Positions 10,182 through 17,552 of a stretch of DNA of 64,000 bases are shown one piece after another. The stretch's first letter is position 1; every line of letters starts with the position of its first letter. The DNA is from Acuticoccus sp. MNP-M23 (GTDB taxonomy: Bacteria; Pseudomonadota; Alphaproteobacteria; Rhizobiales; Amorphaceae). Both the position numbers and the translations under genes were made by a program. The DNA lies in contig NZ_CP133480.1 of NCBI RefSeq assembly GCF_031195445.1, positions 4,146,501-4,210,500 of the forward strand, in the 5' to 3' direction. The notes below the pieces were generated by a model that saw nothing but the letters and a program-made list of their open reading frames with translations, ran no database searches and had not been told where the DNA came from.

Positions 10182-11003
10182 GTGAGCGAAAATCTATATT
10201 TACGCCTCAAATACACGGGCGATGATGCCCGCAGGCATGTCCTGCCCGCATATTACGCCGGCGAGTCATTGGCGGGTTTCTCACGTATTGCGGAAATCGC
10301 GTTATATTATGCGGCGCACGGTGTCGTTCGGTATAGGCGTCCTAGAAGTGAATTTTTCTCAATCTATGTACACCCGCCAAGAGCAGGGTCATTCGAGAGT
10401 TTTCTAGAAATAGCTGGCAATTTAGGGGGCTTTACGCTCCTATCTGGTGTTCCAGCATCGCTTGTGGCAGCCGCTACCTACGATGTTTTAAAATACACAC
10501 TGCTTCGCGTTACTGGGCGAGATGCCAAACCGCCCTTGGACGTACTTGCACAACCTCTTTCTCCACATAGCGCCAATATTGAAGCGGTTATCGATGCTGT
10601 CGAACCGTCAGCTCGGCGCTTTCAAAATGTGATTGGGGATGGTGCAAATAAAATTTATGTAATAAATGCGCACGGCAGTACAATAAACTTTAACGATGAG
10701 ACTAAATCATATGTCAATCATTCGCAGAATAACAGAGAAGTTCGCGGTAAGGTATTTAGCGTTCACAGCTTCAATGTAAACTCTGGATATGGACGGGTTT
10801 ATGACCAAGAATTGCGACGAAGTATTCCATTTCAGATTCAGGAAACTGCGAACCCTAAAACGAAATCGATTATCGCAAGAAGCCTTAATCAGTATGCAAA
10901 CGAGCAGGAATCATGGATAAACCTCACCTTTACAAGTATCGATGGCCCTAGAGGGCGACCCAAAAAAATACTCATTAGTAATGCAAATATCGATAGTATC
11001 TAA
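10182..11003 (+). CDS. Uncharacterised AT-rich islet protein, possibly DUF7946/DUF7947-like
   Basis: This 273-residue protein of unknown function starts at GTG 10182 with GAGGGG about 5 bases upstream. The N-terminal part (about 1-75) has LRLKYTGDDARRH, a GESLAGFSRIAE helix and a IYVHPPRAGSFE turn. This layout resembles a family I recall as DUF7946, which is often followed by a small beta-barrel (DUF7947). Here the last ~85 residues (VHSFNVNSGYGRVYDQEL...) would be that barrel. This is recall, not a search. No membrane span or catalytic motif is evident, apart from a hydrophobic stretch near 88-108. Codons are rich in A/T third positions, unlike all neighbours, suggesting recent transfer between mfd and the DsbA-like gene. 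Confidence 0.75.
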   Translation: MSENLYLRLKYTGDDARRHVLPAYYAGESLAGFSRIAEIALYYAAHGVVRYRRPRSEFFSIYVHPPRAGSFESFLEIAGNLGGFTLLSGVPASLVAAATYDVLKYTLLRVTGRDAKPPLDVLAQPLSPHSANIEAVIDAVEPSARRFQNVIGDGANKIYVINAHGSTINFNDETKSYVNHSQNNREVRGKVFSVHSFNVNSGYGRVYDQELRRSIPFQIQETANPKTKSIIARSLNQYANEQESWINLTFTSIDGPRGRPKKILISNANIDSI

Positions 11004-11035
11004 ATGTGGTGAGGAGGCCGCAACAGCATTTAGAT
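10998..11035. repeat. Inverted repeat at the 3' end of the AT-rich gene
   Basis: ATCTAAATG at 10998-11006 is matched perfectly by CATTTAGAT at 11027-11035, with a 20-base loop. The left arm contains the TAA stop of the islet gene. No T-run follows, so this is not a standard intrinsic terminator. It could be a weak transcription end or part of an insertion junction. Confidence 0.5.
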
Positions 11036-11050
11036 CTACCGCAGTTCGAC

Positions 11051-11719
11051 TTAAAGTGGGTTTCGCTCCTGCGCCACCTGCCGAATAGCCCCCTCCAGCA
11101 CATCCGCTGGCTGCGCGCCCGATACCGCATACTTCCCGTCCAGAATGAAGCACGGCACGCCCTGTACGCCGATCGCCTGGGCGTGGACGATTTCCGCTTC
11201 CGTCTCCGCCAGATCGGCGTCGGTGGCCAGCAGGCGGGCGACCACCTCGCCGTCCATGCCGGCGGCCTTGGCCGCGTCCACCAGCACCGCGTAGTCGGTC
11301 AGGTTCGCCCCCTCAACAAAGTAAAGCGCGAACAGGCGCTCCACCACGGCGTCCTGAAGGCCCTCAATGCCGGCCCAGCGGATCAGGCGGTGGGCGTCCA
11401 GCGTGTTGGGGGAGACCTCGATCCTGTCGAACGCGAAGGGGATGGCTTCGTCTGCCCCCGCGGCGCTGATGCGGCCGTAGATCTCGGCGATCCGCTCCGC
11501 GCTGCCGAACTTGTCTTCCAGGTACTGGCGGCGGTCCTTGCCGCCGGGCGGGATGGTCGGGTCGAGCTGGTAGGGGTGCCACTCCACCTTCACCGGCACG
11601 TCGTGGGCGGCCTCAAGGGCCTTTTCCAGGCGGCGCTTGCCGATGAAGCACCACGGGCACATCACGTCGGAGATGACGTCGATCTTCAGCGGCTCGAGGG
11701 CCGAGGCGTCAATATTCAT
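11051..11719 (-). CDS. DsbA-family oxidoreductase, FrnE-like
   Basis: This 222-residue thioredoxin-fold protein has active site C21-P-W-C24 (DVMCPWCFIGKR), an inserted helical domain and a VPCFIL cis-proline region near the C terminus. It matches cytoplasmic FrnE-like thiol oxidoreductases (2-hydroxychromene-2-carboxylate isomerase/DsbA superfamily). No signal peptide is seen, so it probably acts in the cytoplasm on disulfides or glutathione conjugates. The frame is open further upstream, but ATG 11719 (MNIDASALEPLK) fits the family and overlaps the upstream gene stop (ATGA), indicating translational coupling to the peptide-binding protein. Confidence 0.88.
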   Translation of the reverse strand: MNIDASALEPLKIDVISDVMCPWCFIGKRRLEKALEAAHDVPVKVEWHPYQLDPTIPPGGKDRRQYLEDKFGSAERIAEIYGRISAAGADEAIPFAFDRIEVSPNTLDAHRLIRWAGIEGLQDAVVERLFALYFVEGANLTDYAVLVDAAKAAGMDGEVVARLLATDADLAETEAEIVHAQAIGVQGVPCFILDGKYAVSGAQPADVLEGAIRQVAQERNPL

Positions 11720-13551
11720 GGCTTCACCCACCAGGTTTCCCATTCCACGCCCGCAAGCGATTGTTTGTCCGGATGCCCGAGGCGCGTGGAATAGGCAATC
11801 CACTGCATCGGCTTGTTGAAGAGCGGCACCACATATTCGCCCGCCAGAAGCACGCGGTCGAGCGCCCGTACGGCGGTGATGAAATCTTCCCGTTCGGTGG
11901 CCGCCAGCATGGCAGAGACCATGGCATCCACCGCCGGCTCGCGCACGCCGGCATAATTGAGCGTGCCCTCGATGTCGGCCGCTTCGCTGGACCAGCGGCC
12001 CATCTGTTCGTTGCCGGGCGAAAGGGAGGCAGACCAGTAGGTGCGGATCATGTCGAAGTCGAAGTCGCGCAGCCGTTCATAATATTGGCCGGGGTCGACG
12101 TAGCGCACCTCCGCCTCGATGCCGATGGGCTTCAGCATCCGTTGGTAGGCCAGCGCCAGCCGCTCGTCGTCCCGGAGCGCCACGAGCAGCTCGAAGCGGA
12201 ACGGGTTGCCGCCAGCGTCCACCAGCTTGCCCCCGTCCACACGCCAGCCCGCTTCGTTCAGAAGCGCCAATGCGGCGCGGATGTTTGTGCGGTCGCGGCC
12301 GGACCCGTCGGATTGAGGCGGCGCCCAGGTGCCGTTCATAATGTCCTCCGGGACGACCTCGGCAAACGGGGCGAGGAGGGCCCTTTCGGCATCGCTGGCG
12401 GGAAGACCGGTGGATTGCAGCTCGGAGCTTTCAAAAAAGCTCTCCGTCCGGTCGCGCAGACCGAAGAACATCTGCCGGTTCACCCACTCGAAATCGAACA
12501 GGAGGTTCATCGCCTTGCGCACGCGCAGGTCGTCGAACGGCGCGCGGCGGGTGTTCATGGCAAAGGCCCACATGCCGCGCGGCTGCCCGGTGGGGATCTC
12601 CCAGCGCTCGATCCGGCCATCGCGCATGGCGGGAAAATCGTAGCCCTGCGCCCAGCGCCCGGCGTCCGCCTCCATGAAGGCGTCGATCTCGCCGCTCTTG
12701 AACGCCTCGAACATGGTCGTTTCATCGCGATAATAGAGGAAGCGCACGAATTCGGCGTTGTAGCGGCCCTGGTTGAGCGGGTTGTCGTTGCCCCAATAAT
12801 CGGGGTTGCGGCGGAAGGTGAGCGCGCGGCCGGGGTCGACCTTGTCGATGACATAGGGGCCGGTGCCGGGCGGCGGGGTGAGGGTGGTCTTCTCGAAGGT
12901 TTCGGGATCGGTGGCGTGGGCCGGCAGGATCGGCATCACGCCCAGGATCAGCGGAAACTCGCGGTCGTTGGCATTGGGAAAGCGGAAGATGACGGTTTGA
13001 TCGTCCGGCGTCTCCACGCTTTCGATCCGCTTGTAATAACTGCGCTGGAACGGCCATCCCTTTTCGCGCAGGAGCTCCATGGTAAAAACCACGTCCTCGG
13101 CCGTCACCGGCTCACCGTCCGAAAACGCTGCCTTGGGGTTGATCTTGAAGGTGATGGCATCGCGCTCCGGCGGCACGATCACCTCTTCGGCCAGGAAGCC
13201 GTAGAGGCTGAACGCCTCGTCGCGGCTGCGCTCCAGGAGGCTCTCGTAGACGAGATTGCCGAAATAGAGGAGGTCGCGCAGCCCCTCGGCGGTGGTGCCG
13301 CGGGGGATCATCGGATTGAGATTGTCGAAGCTGCCCAGAACGCCGAAGGTGATGGTGCCGCCCTGCGGCGCATCAGGATTTGCGTAGGGAAGGGGCTCAC
13401 CCGGCGCCAGTGCCGGCGCCCCGTGCATCGCGACGCCATGGGTCGGCGGTTCGGCGCGCACAGGCGCGCCAAGGCCGATTGAGACGAGAAACATTGCCGC
13501 AATGAGCCACGTGCGGGCGATGTTGTCCCATATTTTACGGTTCATCATCAT
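11716..13551 (-). CDS. ABC transporter periplasmic peptide-binding protein, family 5 (YejA-like)
   Basis: This 611-residue exported binding protein has a signal peptide at residues 1-33 (hydrophobic core LIAAMFLVSIGLGA, cleavage after VRA). The mature start HGVAMHG...YANPDAPQGGT is typical of the YejA/microcin-C and oligopeptide-binding subgroup. SBP_bac_5 sequence features (AFSDGEPVTAEDVVFTMELL, then FTFRRNPDYWG-like) follow. It would deliver peptides to an inner-membrane ABC permease, but no permease or ATPase gene is adjacent, so its partners must be elsewhere. Three consecutive ATG codons (13551, 13548, 13545) are possible starts. It diverges from the IalB-family gene. Confidence 0.9.
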   Translation of the reverse strand: MMMNRKIWDNIARTWLIAAMFLVSIGLGAPVRAEPPTHGVAMHGAPALAPGEPLPYANPDAPQGGTITFGVLGSFDNLNPMIPRGTTAEGLRDLLYFGNLVYESLLERSRDEAFSLYGFLAEEVIVPPERDAITFKINPKAAFSDGEPVTAEDVVFTMELLREKGWPFQRSYYKRIESVETPDDQTVIFRFPNANDREFPLILGVMPILPAHATDPETFEKTTLTPPPGTGPYVIDKVDPGRALTFRRNPDYWGNDNPLNQGRYNAEFVRFLYYRDETTMFEAFKSGEIDAFMEADAGRWAQGYDFPAMRDGRIERWEIPTGQPRGMWAFAMNTRRAPFDDLRVRKAMNLLFDFEWVNRQMFFGLRDRTESFFESSELQSTGLPASDAERALLAPFAEVVPEDIMNGTWAPPQSDGSGRDRTNIRAALALLNEAGWRVDGGKLVDAGGNPFRFELLVALRDDERLALAYQRMLKPIGIEAEVRYVDPGQYYERLRDFDFDMIRTYWSASLSPGNEQMGRWSSEAADIEGTLNYAGVREPAVDAMVSAMLAATEREDFITAVRALDRVLLAGEYVVPLFNKPMQWIAYSTRLGHPDKQSLAGVEWETWWVKP

Positions 13552-13651
13552 TCATATCCTAGCCATTTTCGCTCATGCGGTCTATTCCGCACCATGGATG
13601 GAGCGCGCGCACGTTCCAAAGCAAGAGACTCTTTATTGGGGGACAGTAGAC
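13552..13651. promoter_or_regulatory. Divergent promoter region, peptide-binding protein / IalB-family gene
   Basis: This 100-base spacer separates the starts of two divergent exported-protein genes and must hold both promoters. It is locally AT-richer. A strong purine stretch GGGGGACAG at about 13638-13646 serves the rightward gene. I cannot assign -35/-10 boxes with confidence. Confidence 0.45.
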
Positions 13652-14278
13652 ATGCGTTTTAGTTCGATCGGCAGCGCCCTGGCGCTCTTCGTCGCGGTCG
13701 CAGGCGCGAGCGCGGTGCCTGCCACGGCACAGCAGGCCCAGCCCGAAGAAAACAACTGGCTGAAGATCTGTAACACCGACCCGCAGGCCAACAAGCCCGT
13801 CTGCCTCATCACGCAGGAGCTGCGCACCGATGCCGGGCAGTTCCTGACGTCCATCGCGATTCGCGAAACACCCGGCGAAGCACGCAAGACACTGATTTCA
13901 TCCGTGCCGGTGGGGATGCTCATCGTGCCCGGCGTCCAGATGCAGATCGATGGCGGGGCACCTGCGGAAGCGAAATACTCCATCTGCTTTCCCAACGCCT
14001 GTTATGCAGAGCTGCCCATCGATGCCGGCTTCATCAGCCGGTTGAAGGCTGGCGGCAAGCTGCAGATCACCACAATCAACCAGCAGGCCAAGCAGGTTCG
14101 CTTCGACATGTCGCTGATCGGCTTCACCGCCGCTTATGACGGTGAGGGGATCGACCCGCAGGCCCTGCAGCAGAAGCAGCAGGATCTGCAGAGCGAGCTG
14201 AACAAGAAGGCGCAGGAAGCACGGGACCGTCTGGTTGCCGAACAGCGCCGCGCTCTGGACGAAGCGTCCAGCAACTAG
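13652..14278 (+). CDS. Invasion-associated locus B (IalB) family exported protein
   Basis: This 208-residue periplasmic protein has a signal peptide (about 1-26, cleavage near ATAQQ). The IalB-like core begins W-L-K-I-C and has four Cys in two pairs (ICNTD...PVC and ICFPNAC), plus alternating beta segments (LIVPGVQMQIDGG). The C-terminal ~50 residues (QQKQQDLQSELNKKAQEARDRL) form a charged coiled coil, which not all family members have. IalB was named in Bartonella, but the family is general in Rhizobiales, so no invasion role is implied. The open frame extends to 13502, but ATG 13652 has the Shine-Dalgarno and the signal peptide. Confidence 0.85.
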   Translation: MRFSSIGSALALFVAVAGASAVPATAQQAQPEENNWLKICNTDPQANKPVCLITQELRTDAGQFLTSIAIRETPGEARKTLISSVPVGMLIVPGVQMQIDGGAPAEAKYSICFPNACYAELPIDAGFISRLKAGGKLQITTINQQAKQVRFDMSLIGFTAAYDGEGIDPQALQQKQQDLQSELNKKAQEARDRLVAEQRRALDEASSN

Positions 14279-14346
14279 GGGCGGTTGGCGGGGCGCGGGC
14301 CGGTTGCCCGCACCCCGCGTTACTCTGCGCGGCTTGCCGTGCGCAC

Positions 14347-14378
14347 AAAAAAACCGCAGCGCCACGGCACTGCGGTTT
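14347..14378 (-). terminator. Intrinsic terminator, bidirectional-looking, downstream of hspQ
   Basis: AAACCGCAG (14351-14359) pairs perfectly with CTGCGGTTT (14370-14378) across a 10-base loop. Read on the minus strand the stem is followed by seven T (complement of the A-run at 14347-14353), a strong Rho-independent terminator for leftward hspQ. On the plus strand TTT closes the stem, so it may also weakly terminate transcription from the IalB-family gene, which ends at 14278. Confidence 0.85.
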
Positions 14379-14404
14379 GTCGATTGCCCGTCGATCGCGC
14401 TGGT

Positions 14405-14734
14405 TTAGTGGAAATTCTCCGCGCGCGGAGCGTACGATCCGTCCCGAAGCTCGAACATGTCGCTCACCTGCGGGTGACGCACCGGCTCTCCCGTATCGTC
14501 AGGCAGCAGATTCTGTTCGGAGACGTAGGCGATATACTCGGTTTCGTCATTTTCAGCGAAGAGATGATAGAAGGGCTGATCGCGACGCGGGCGGATGTCT
14601 TCCGGAATTGCCTCCCACCACTCCTCGGTATTGGAGAACGTGGGATCAACATCGAAGATGACCCCGCGAAAGCTGAAGACGCGGTGACGGACAACCTGTC
14701 CGAGTTGAAATTTTGCAGTTTTGATTCTACGCAT
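14405..14734 (-). CDS. hspQ: Heat shock protein HspQ (YccV family)
   Basis: HspQ (109 residues) binds hemimethylated DNA and in E. coli acts as an adaptor that enhances Lon proteolysis. The sequence runs KFQLGQVVRHRVFSFRGVIFDVDP, then the YHLFAENDE and YVSEQNLLPDD segments characteristic of the family. ATG 14734 (MRRIKTAKF) is the expected family start. Its own Shine-Dalgarno is weak, and a 49-codon ORF with a much better one ends 8 bases upstream, so coupling is possible. A strong intrinsic terminator lies 26 bases beyond the stop. Confidence 0.93.
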   Translation of the reverse strand: MRRIKTAKFQLGQVVRHRVFSFRGVIFDVDPTFSNTEEWWEAIPEDIRPRRDQPFYHLFAENDETEYIAYVSEQNLLPDDTGEPVRHPQVSDMFELRDGSYAPRAENFH

Positions 14735-14742
14735 CGGACGGC

Positions 14743-14892
14743 CTAACTCATGGTCGACAAACGACCGGGGCGAACGCAAACGCGGTGAGCGCACCGTGCG
14801 CGAACCACAGCTCCCAGCAACAAAGTCTCCAGCGATACAGCGTCTAGCTGTCGCCACCTCGTCCCCGGCTCACACAAACGTCGCGTGATCAT
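14743..14892 (-). CDS. Possible 49-residue leader peptide upstream of hspQ
   Basis: ATG 14892 follows AAGGAGG about 11-12 bases upstream and opens a 49-codon frame beginning MITRRLCEPGTRW. The frame is rich in Arg and Cys and ends TAG only 8 bases before the hspQ ATG. I recognise no protein family, and composition alone does not prove coding. The argument for it is the good ribosome site combined with the poor one at hspQ. It may be a regulatory upstream ORF or an accident. Confidence 0.3.
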   Translation of the reverse strand: MITRRLCEPGTRWRQLDAVSLETLLLGAVVRARCAHRVCVRPGRLSTMS

Positions 14893-15282
14893 GTTCGGTT
14901 CGTCCTCCTTGCAAGCCCCACGCAAGGCAACCCGTGCCAAACAAACGCGTAGCGATCTAGTTGATCAAACGCAACCCCGACAAGACCGAAGATGGCTCAA
15001 TCGTGTTTGAACTTTACACTCCAGACCAACGAAAAACGATAATATGACAAACCTGACCACGAAACTGTAGGTCATGATTTCATCTTCTTCGAAAGCCACG
15101 GAACACACACGGAACTGAAGTCAGATTTAGAATAACAGAAACCTGAACACCAGATCCGGGCAAGCATTGCCCTTGTGGCGCGTTGGTCTGCCATTCCGCA
15201 TCAACCGGATGATACCGTTTGCATACTATCGCAGTCCACCGGATTCAGGAAGCCTTTCGAAACAATTCGTAACAGCAGAGCT
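14893..15282. other. Gene-free region upstream of hspQ, AT-richer than its surroundings
   Basis: About 390 bases lie between the M20-like gene stop and the hspQ leader. No convincing ORF, tRNA or strong hairpin is visible. The stretch is A/T-rich (for example around 15030-15060 and 15120-15150) and should carry the leftward hspQ promoter. CTTGTC...CTAGAT with an 18-base gap occurs on the minus strand near 14955-14985, but I do not consider it proven. Confidence 0.5.
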
Positions 15283-16470
15283 TTATTCCGGCCCGCGCAA
15301 AAGCTCATCTACGGCAGTCGCAAGGGCTAGGGTCGCCCGCTTCATGTCATGAAGAGACACCGATTCGTCGCCCGTGAAATCGACGCCTTCGCCGACGATG
15401 GGCGGGCCGACGCCGTAAAGCGCCAGTGCAATGCCGGCCAGCGCATAGTGCCGTGCGCCCGATACAACCGGCGCCGACACCACCGGGATCTCGTGATCGA
15501 ACGCCGCTTGCGCATGGCGCGACAAGGTCGATGCCAGCCGTTCCGATGGTTCAGATGTGTTGACGGGTTCGGCCAGCAGCAGGCGCCTGCATTCGACCTC
15601 GACGCCGGGGGCGGTGACGGACGCGGTGATCAGCGCGGCAAGATCTGCCTCCACCGTCTCTCCGTCCTCGTCCTGCGCAAGGCGCCGGTCGATGGTGAAG
15701 CTCACCATGTCGGCCACGATGTTGACGCCGCGGCCACCGCCGATGGTGCTCAGCGTGAGGGGTTCGGCCAGCGTGTCGGCATGGGCATGCAGCGCGGCCA
15801 TGAGCGGCACCGCCGCGCGGATGGCATCGCGGCCATCCTGCGGGCGGGAGGCGTGGGCCTGCTGGCCACGCAGCAGCACCTCCAGATGCAGAACGCCCTG
15901 CTGTCCGGTCACCACCTGGTAGGCCGTGCCGGCGGCAATCACCGCATCGGGCTCGGTGAGAGACTGGCCGAGCAGAAACTGCGGGCCCAGGAAGCCGCCG
16001 CCTTCCTCGTCAGACGTGACGTGCAGCTCCAGCGTGCCAGCGGATGCGCCCGCTGCCGCCAGCGCCTCCAGCACGGCAATGTAGGCCGCCACATCGGCCT
16101 TGGAATCGCGCGCGCCGCGGCCGTGCAGATAGCCTTCGCGGATTTCCGCGCCGAACGGCTCGCGGTGCCAGCCTTCGCCGGCGGGCAGCGTGTCCAGCGG
16201 CGCATGGAGCGCAATCGTCGGCCCCGGCCCGAACGTGCGCCGCACGATGAGGTTCGTGACGTCGGTTCGCCGGTAGTGGCGCGCAAACGGCGCGGGCACC
16301 GGGTGCCGCTCCACCATGTGGCCCCGCTCCTCCAGCCACAACGCCAGCCACTCGGTGGCCGCGGCGGTATCTCCGGGCGGGTTTTCAGTCGGCTGGGTGA
16401 CGAGGGCGGACAGGAGCGCAACAGCGTCCTCCTGTCCGGCAAACACCGCGGCCGCGAGCGCATCGCTCAT
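15283..16470 (-). CDS. M20-family peptidase/deacylase homologue with altered metal site
   Basis: This 395-residue cytoplasmic protein has the ArgE/DapE/CPG2 fold: APLDTLPAGEGW, GRGARDSKADVAA, TSDEEGGG, a dimerisation domain with AHASRP, and a C-terminal GDESVS segment. The family hydrolyses N-acyl amino acids or peptides using two metal ions. Here the usual first His of HxD is Pro (in LHAPLDT), the metal Glu of an EPT-like turn is not evident, and the late His before DE is Phe (DFTGDE). The enzyme may be inactive or use a different site. ATG 16470 is 34 bases after the stop of the quinone oxidoreductase gene, so they are probably co-transcribed. Confidence 0.82.
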   Translation of the reverse strand: MSDALAAAVFAGQEDAVALLSALVTQPTENPPGDTAAATEWLALWLEERGHMVERHPVPAPFARHYRRTDVTNLIVRRTFGPGPTIALHAPLDTLPAGEGWHREPFGAEIREGYLHGRGARDSKADVAAYIAVLEALAAAGASAGTLELHVTSDEEGGGFLGPQFLLGQSLTEPDAVIAAGTAYQVVTGQQGVLHLEVLLRGQQAHASRPQDGRDAIRAAVPLMAALHAHADTLAEPLTLSTIGGGRGVNIVADMVSFTIDRRLAQDEDGETVEADLAALITASVTAPGVEVECRRLLLAEPVNTSEPSERLASTLSRHAQAAFDHEIPVVSAPVVSGARHYALAGIALALYGVGPPIVGEGVDFTGDESVSLHDMKRATLALATAVDELLRGPE

Positions 16471-16504
16471 TGTCGGGGCAAACTCCGTATGTCGATTGGG
16501 GGGG

Positions 16505-17482
16505 TCACGGCACCAGCACCGTGGAGCCGGTCGTCTTGCGGCCTTCCAGCGCGCGGTGCGCATCGGCGGCCTTTTCCAGCGGGAAGGTCTGGCCGATCTC
16601 GATCTTCACCGAACCGTCTGCCACCATTTTGAAAAGGTCCGCCGCATTTGCCTCAAGCCGCGGCCGGGTACCAATATACACGAACAGCGAAGGCCGCGTG
16701 GCGAACAGGGACCCGCGGGACGCCAGATCGCCAAGGCTGAAATTCTCGATCACGCCGGACGACTGGCCAAAGGTTGCCCACATGCCCATCGGGCGCAGGC
16801 AGTCCAGCGAGCTGGGGTAGGTGTCCTTGCCGATGGAATCGTAGACGACGTCCACGCCCTTGCCATCGGTCAGCGTTTTCACCGCCTCGACGAAATTGTC
16901 GTCGCTGTAATTGATCACATGCGCGTAGCCGTTGGCCTTGGCCAGCTCCGCTTTTTCCGCACTGCTGACGGTGCCGATGGCCGTGGCGCCCAGCGCCTTT
17001 GCCCACTGGCCCATGATGAGCCCCACGCCGCCGGCCGCCGCGTGGTACAGGATGGTTGAGCCTTTCTCGACCTTGTAGACCTCTTTGAGGAGGTAGCGCG
17101 CTGTCATGCCCTTCAGCATCATCGCGGCGGCCATCTCGTCGCTCACCCCTTCCGGAATCGCCACCACCTTGTCCGCTTCGATGGCGCGGCGCTGGCTGTA
17201 GGCGCCGATGGAACCGGCGTAGGCAACGCGGTCGCCGGGGGCAAACAGCGTCACACCGTCGCCGATGCTTTCCACCACGCCCGCCGCTTCGTTGCCGATG
17301 GTCAGCGGCATCCCGCCCGGCGCTGGGTAAAGGCCCTTGCGAAAATACGTGTCGAGGTAGTTGAGACCAATTGCGGTATGCCGCACGACAATTTCGCCGG
17401 GGCCCGCAACCGGGTCCGGAACTTCGCGGTAGGACAACACGTCCGGGCCGCCGGTCTCGTCCTGCACGATGGCGTGCGTCAT
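16505..17482 (-). CDS. NADPH:quinone oxidoreductase, zinc-free MDR family
   Basis: This 325-residue medium-chain dehydrogenase/reductase resembles E. coli QorA: an N-terminal GroES-like part (GEIVVRHTAIGLNYLDTYFRKGLYP), the Rossmann motif AAAGGVGLIMGQWAKALGA, then GKGVDVVYDSIGKDT. Structural-zinc cysteines are absent, as expected for the quinone-reductase branch. The likely reaction is NADPH-dependent reduction of quinones or enones. It starts at ATG 17482, divergent from the UbiH-like gene, with about 70 bases between starts. Confidence 0.93.
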   Translation of the reverse strand: MTHAIVQDETGGPDVLSYREVPDPVAGPGEIVVRHTAIGLNYLDTYFRKGLYPAPGGMPLTIGNEAAGVVESIGDGVTLFAPGDRVAYAGSIGAYSQRRAIEADKVVAIPEGVSDEMAAAMMLKGMTARYLLKEVYKVEKGSTILYHAAAGGVGLIMGQWAKALGATAIGTVSSAEKAELAKANGYAHVINYSDDNFVEAVKTLTDGKGVDVVYDSIGKDTYPSSLDCLRPMGMWATFGQSSGVIENFSLGDLASRGSLFATRPSLFVYIGTRPRLEANAADLFKMVADGSVKIEIGQTFPLEKAADAHRALEGRKTTGSTVLVP

Positions 17483-17552
17483 AGTCGTCCTCCGCGTTGC
17501 GGTGGCGGCACGTTAGGTTTGTGCCGGCGTGCAATCAAGTTGGGAGCGTATC

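Noticed and set aside
11761-13482. Long open frame opposite the peptide-binding protein
   Set aside because: Antisense shadow without family resemblance.
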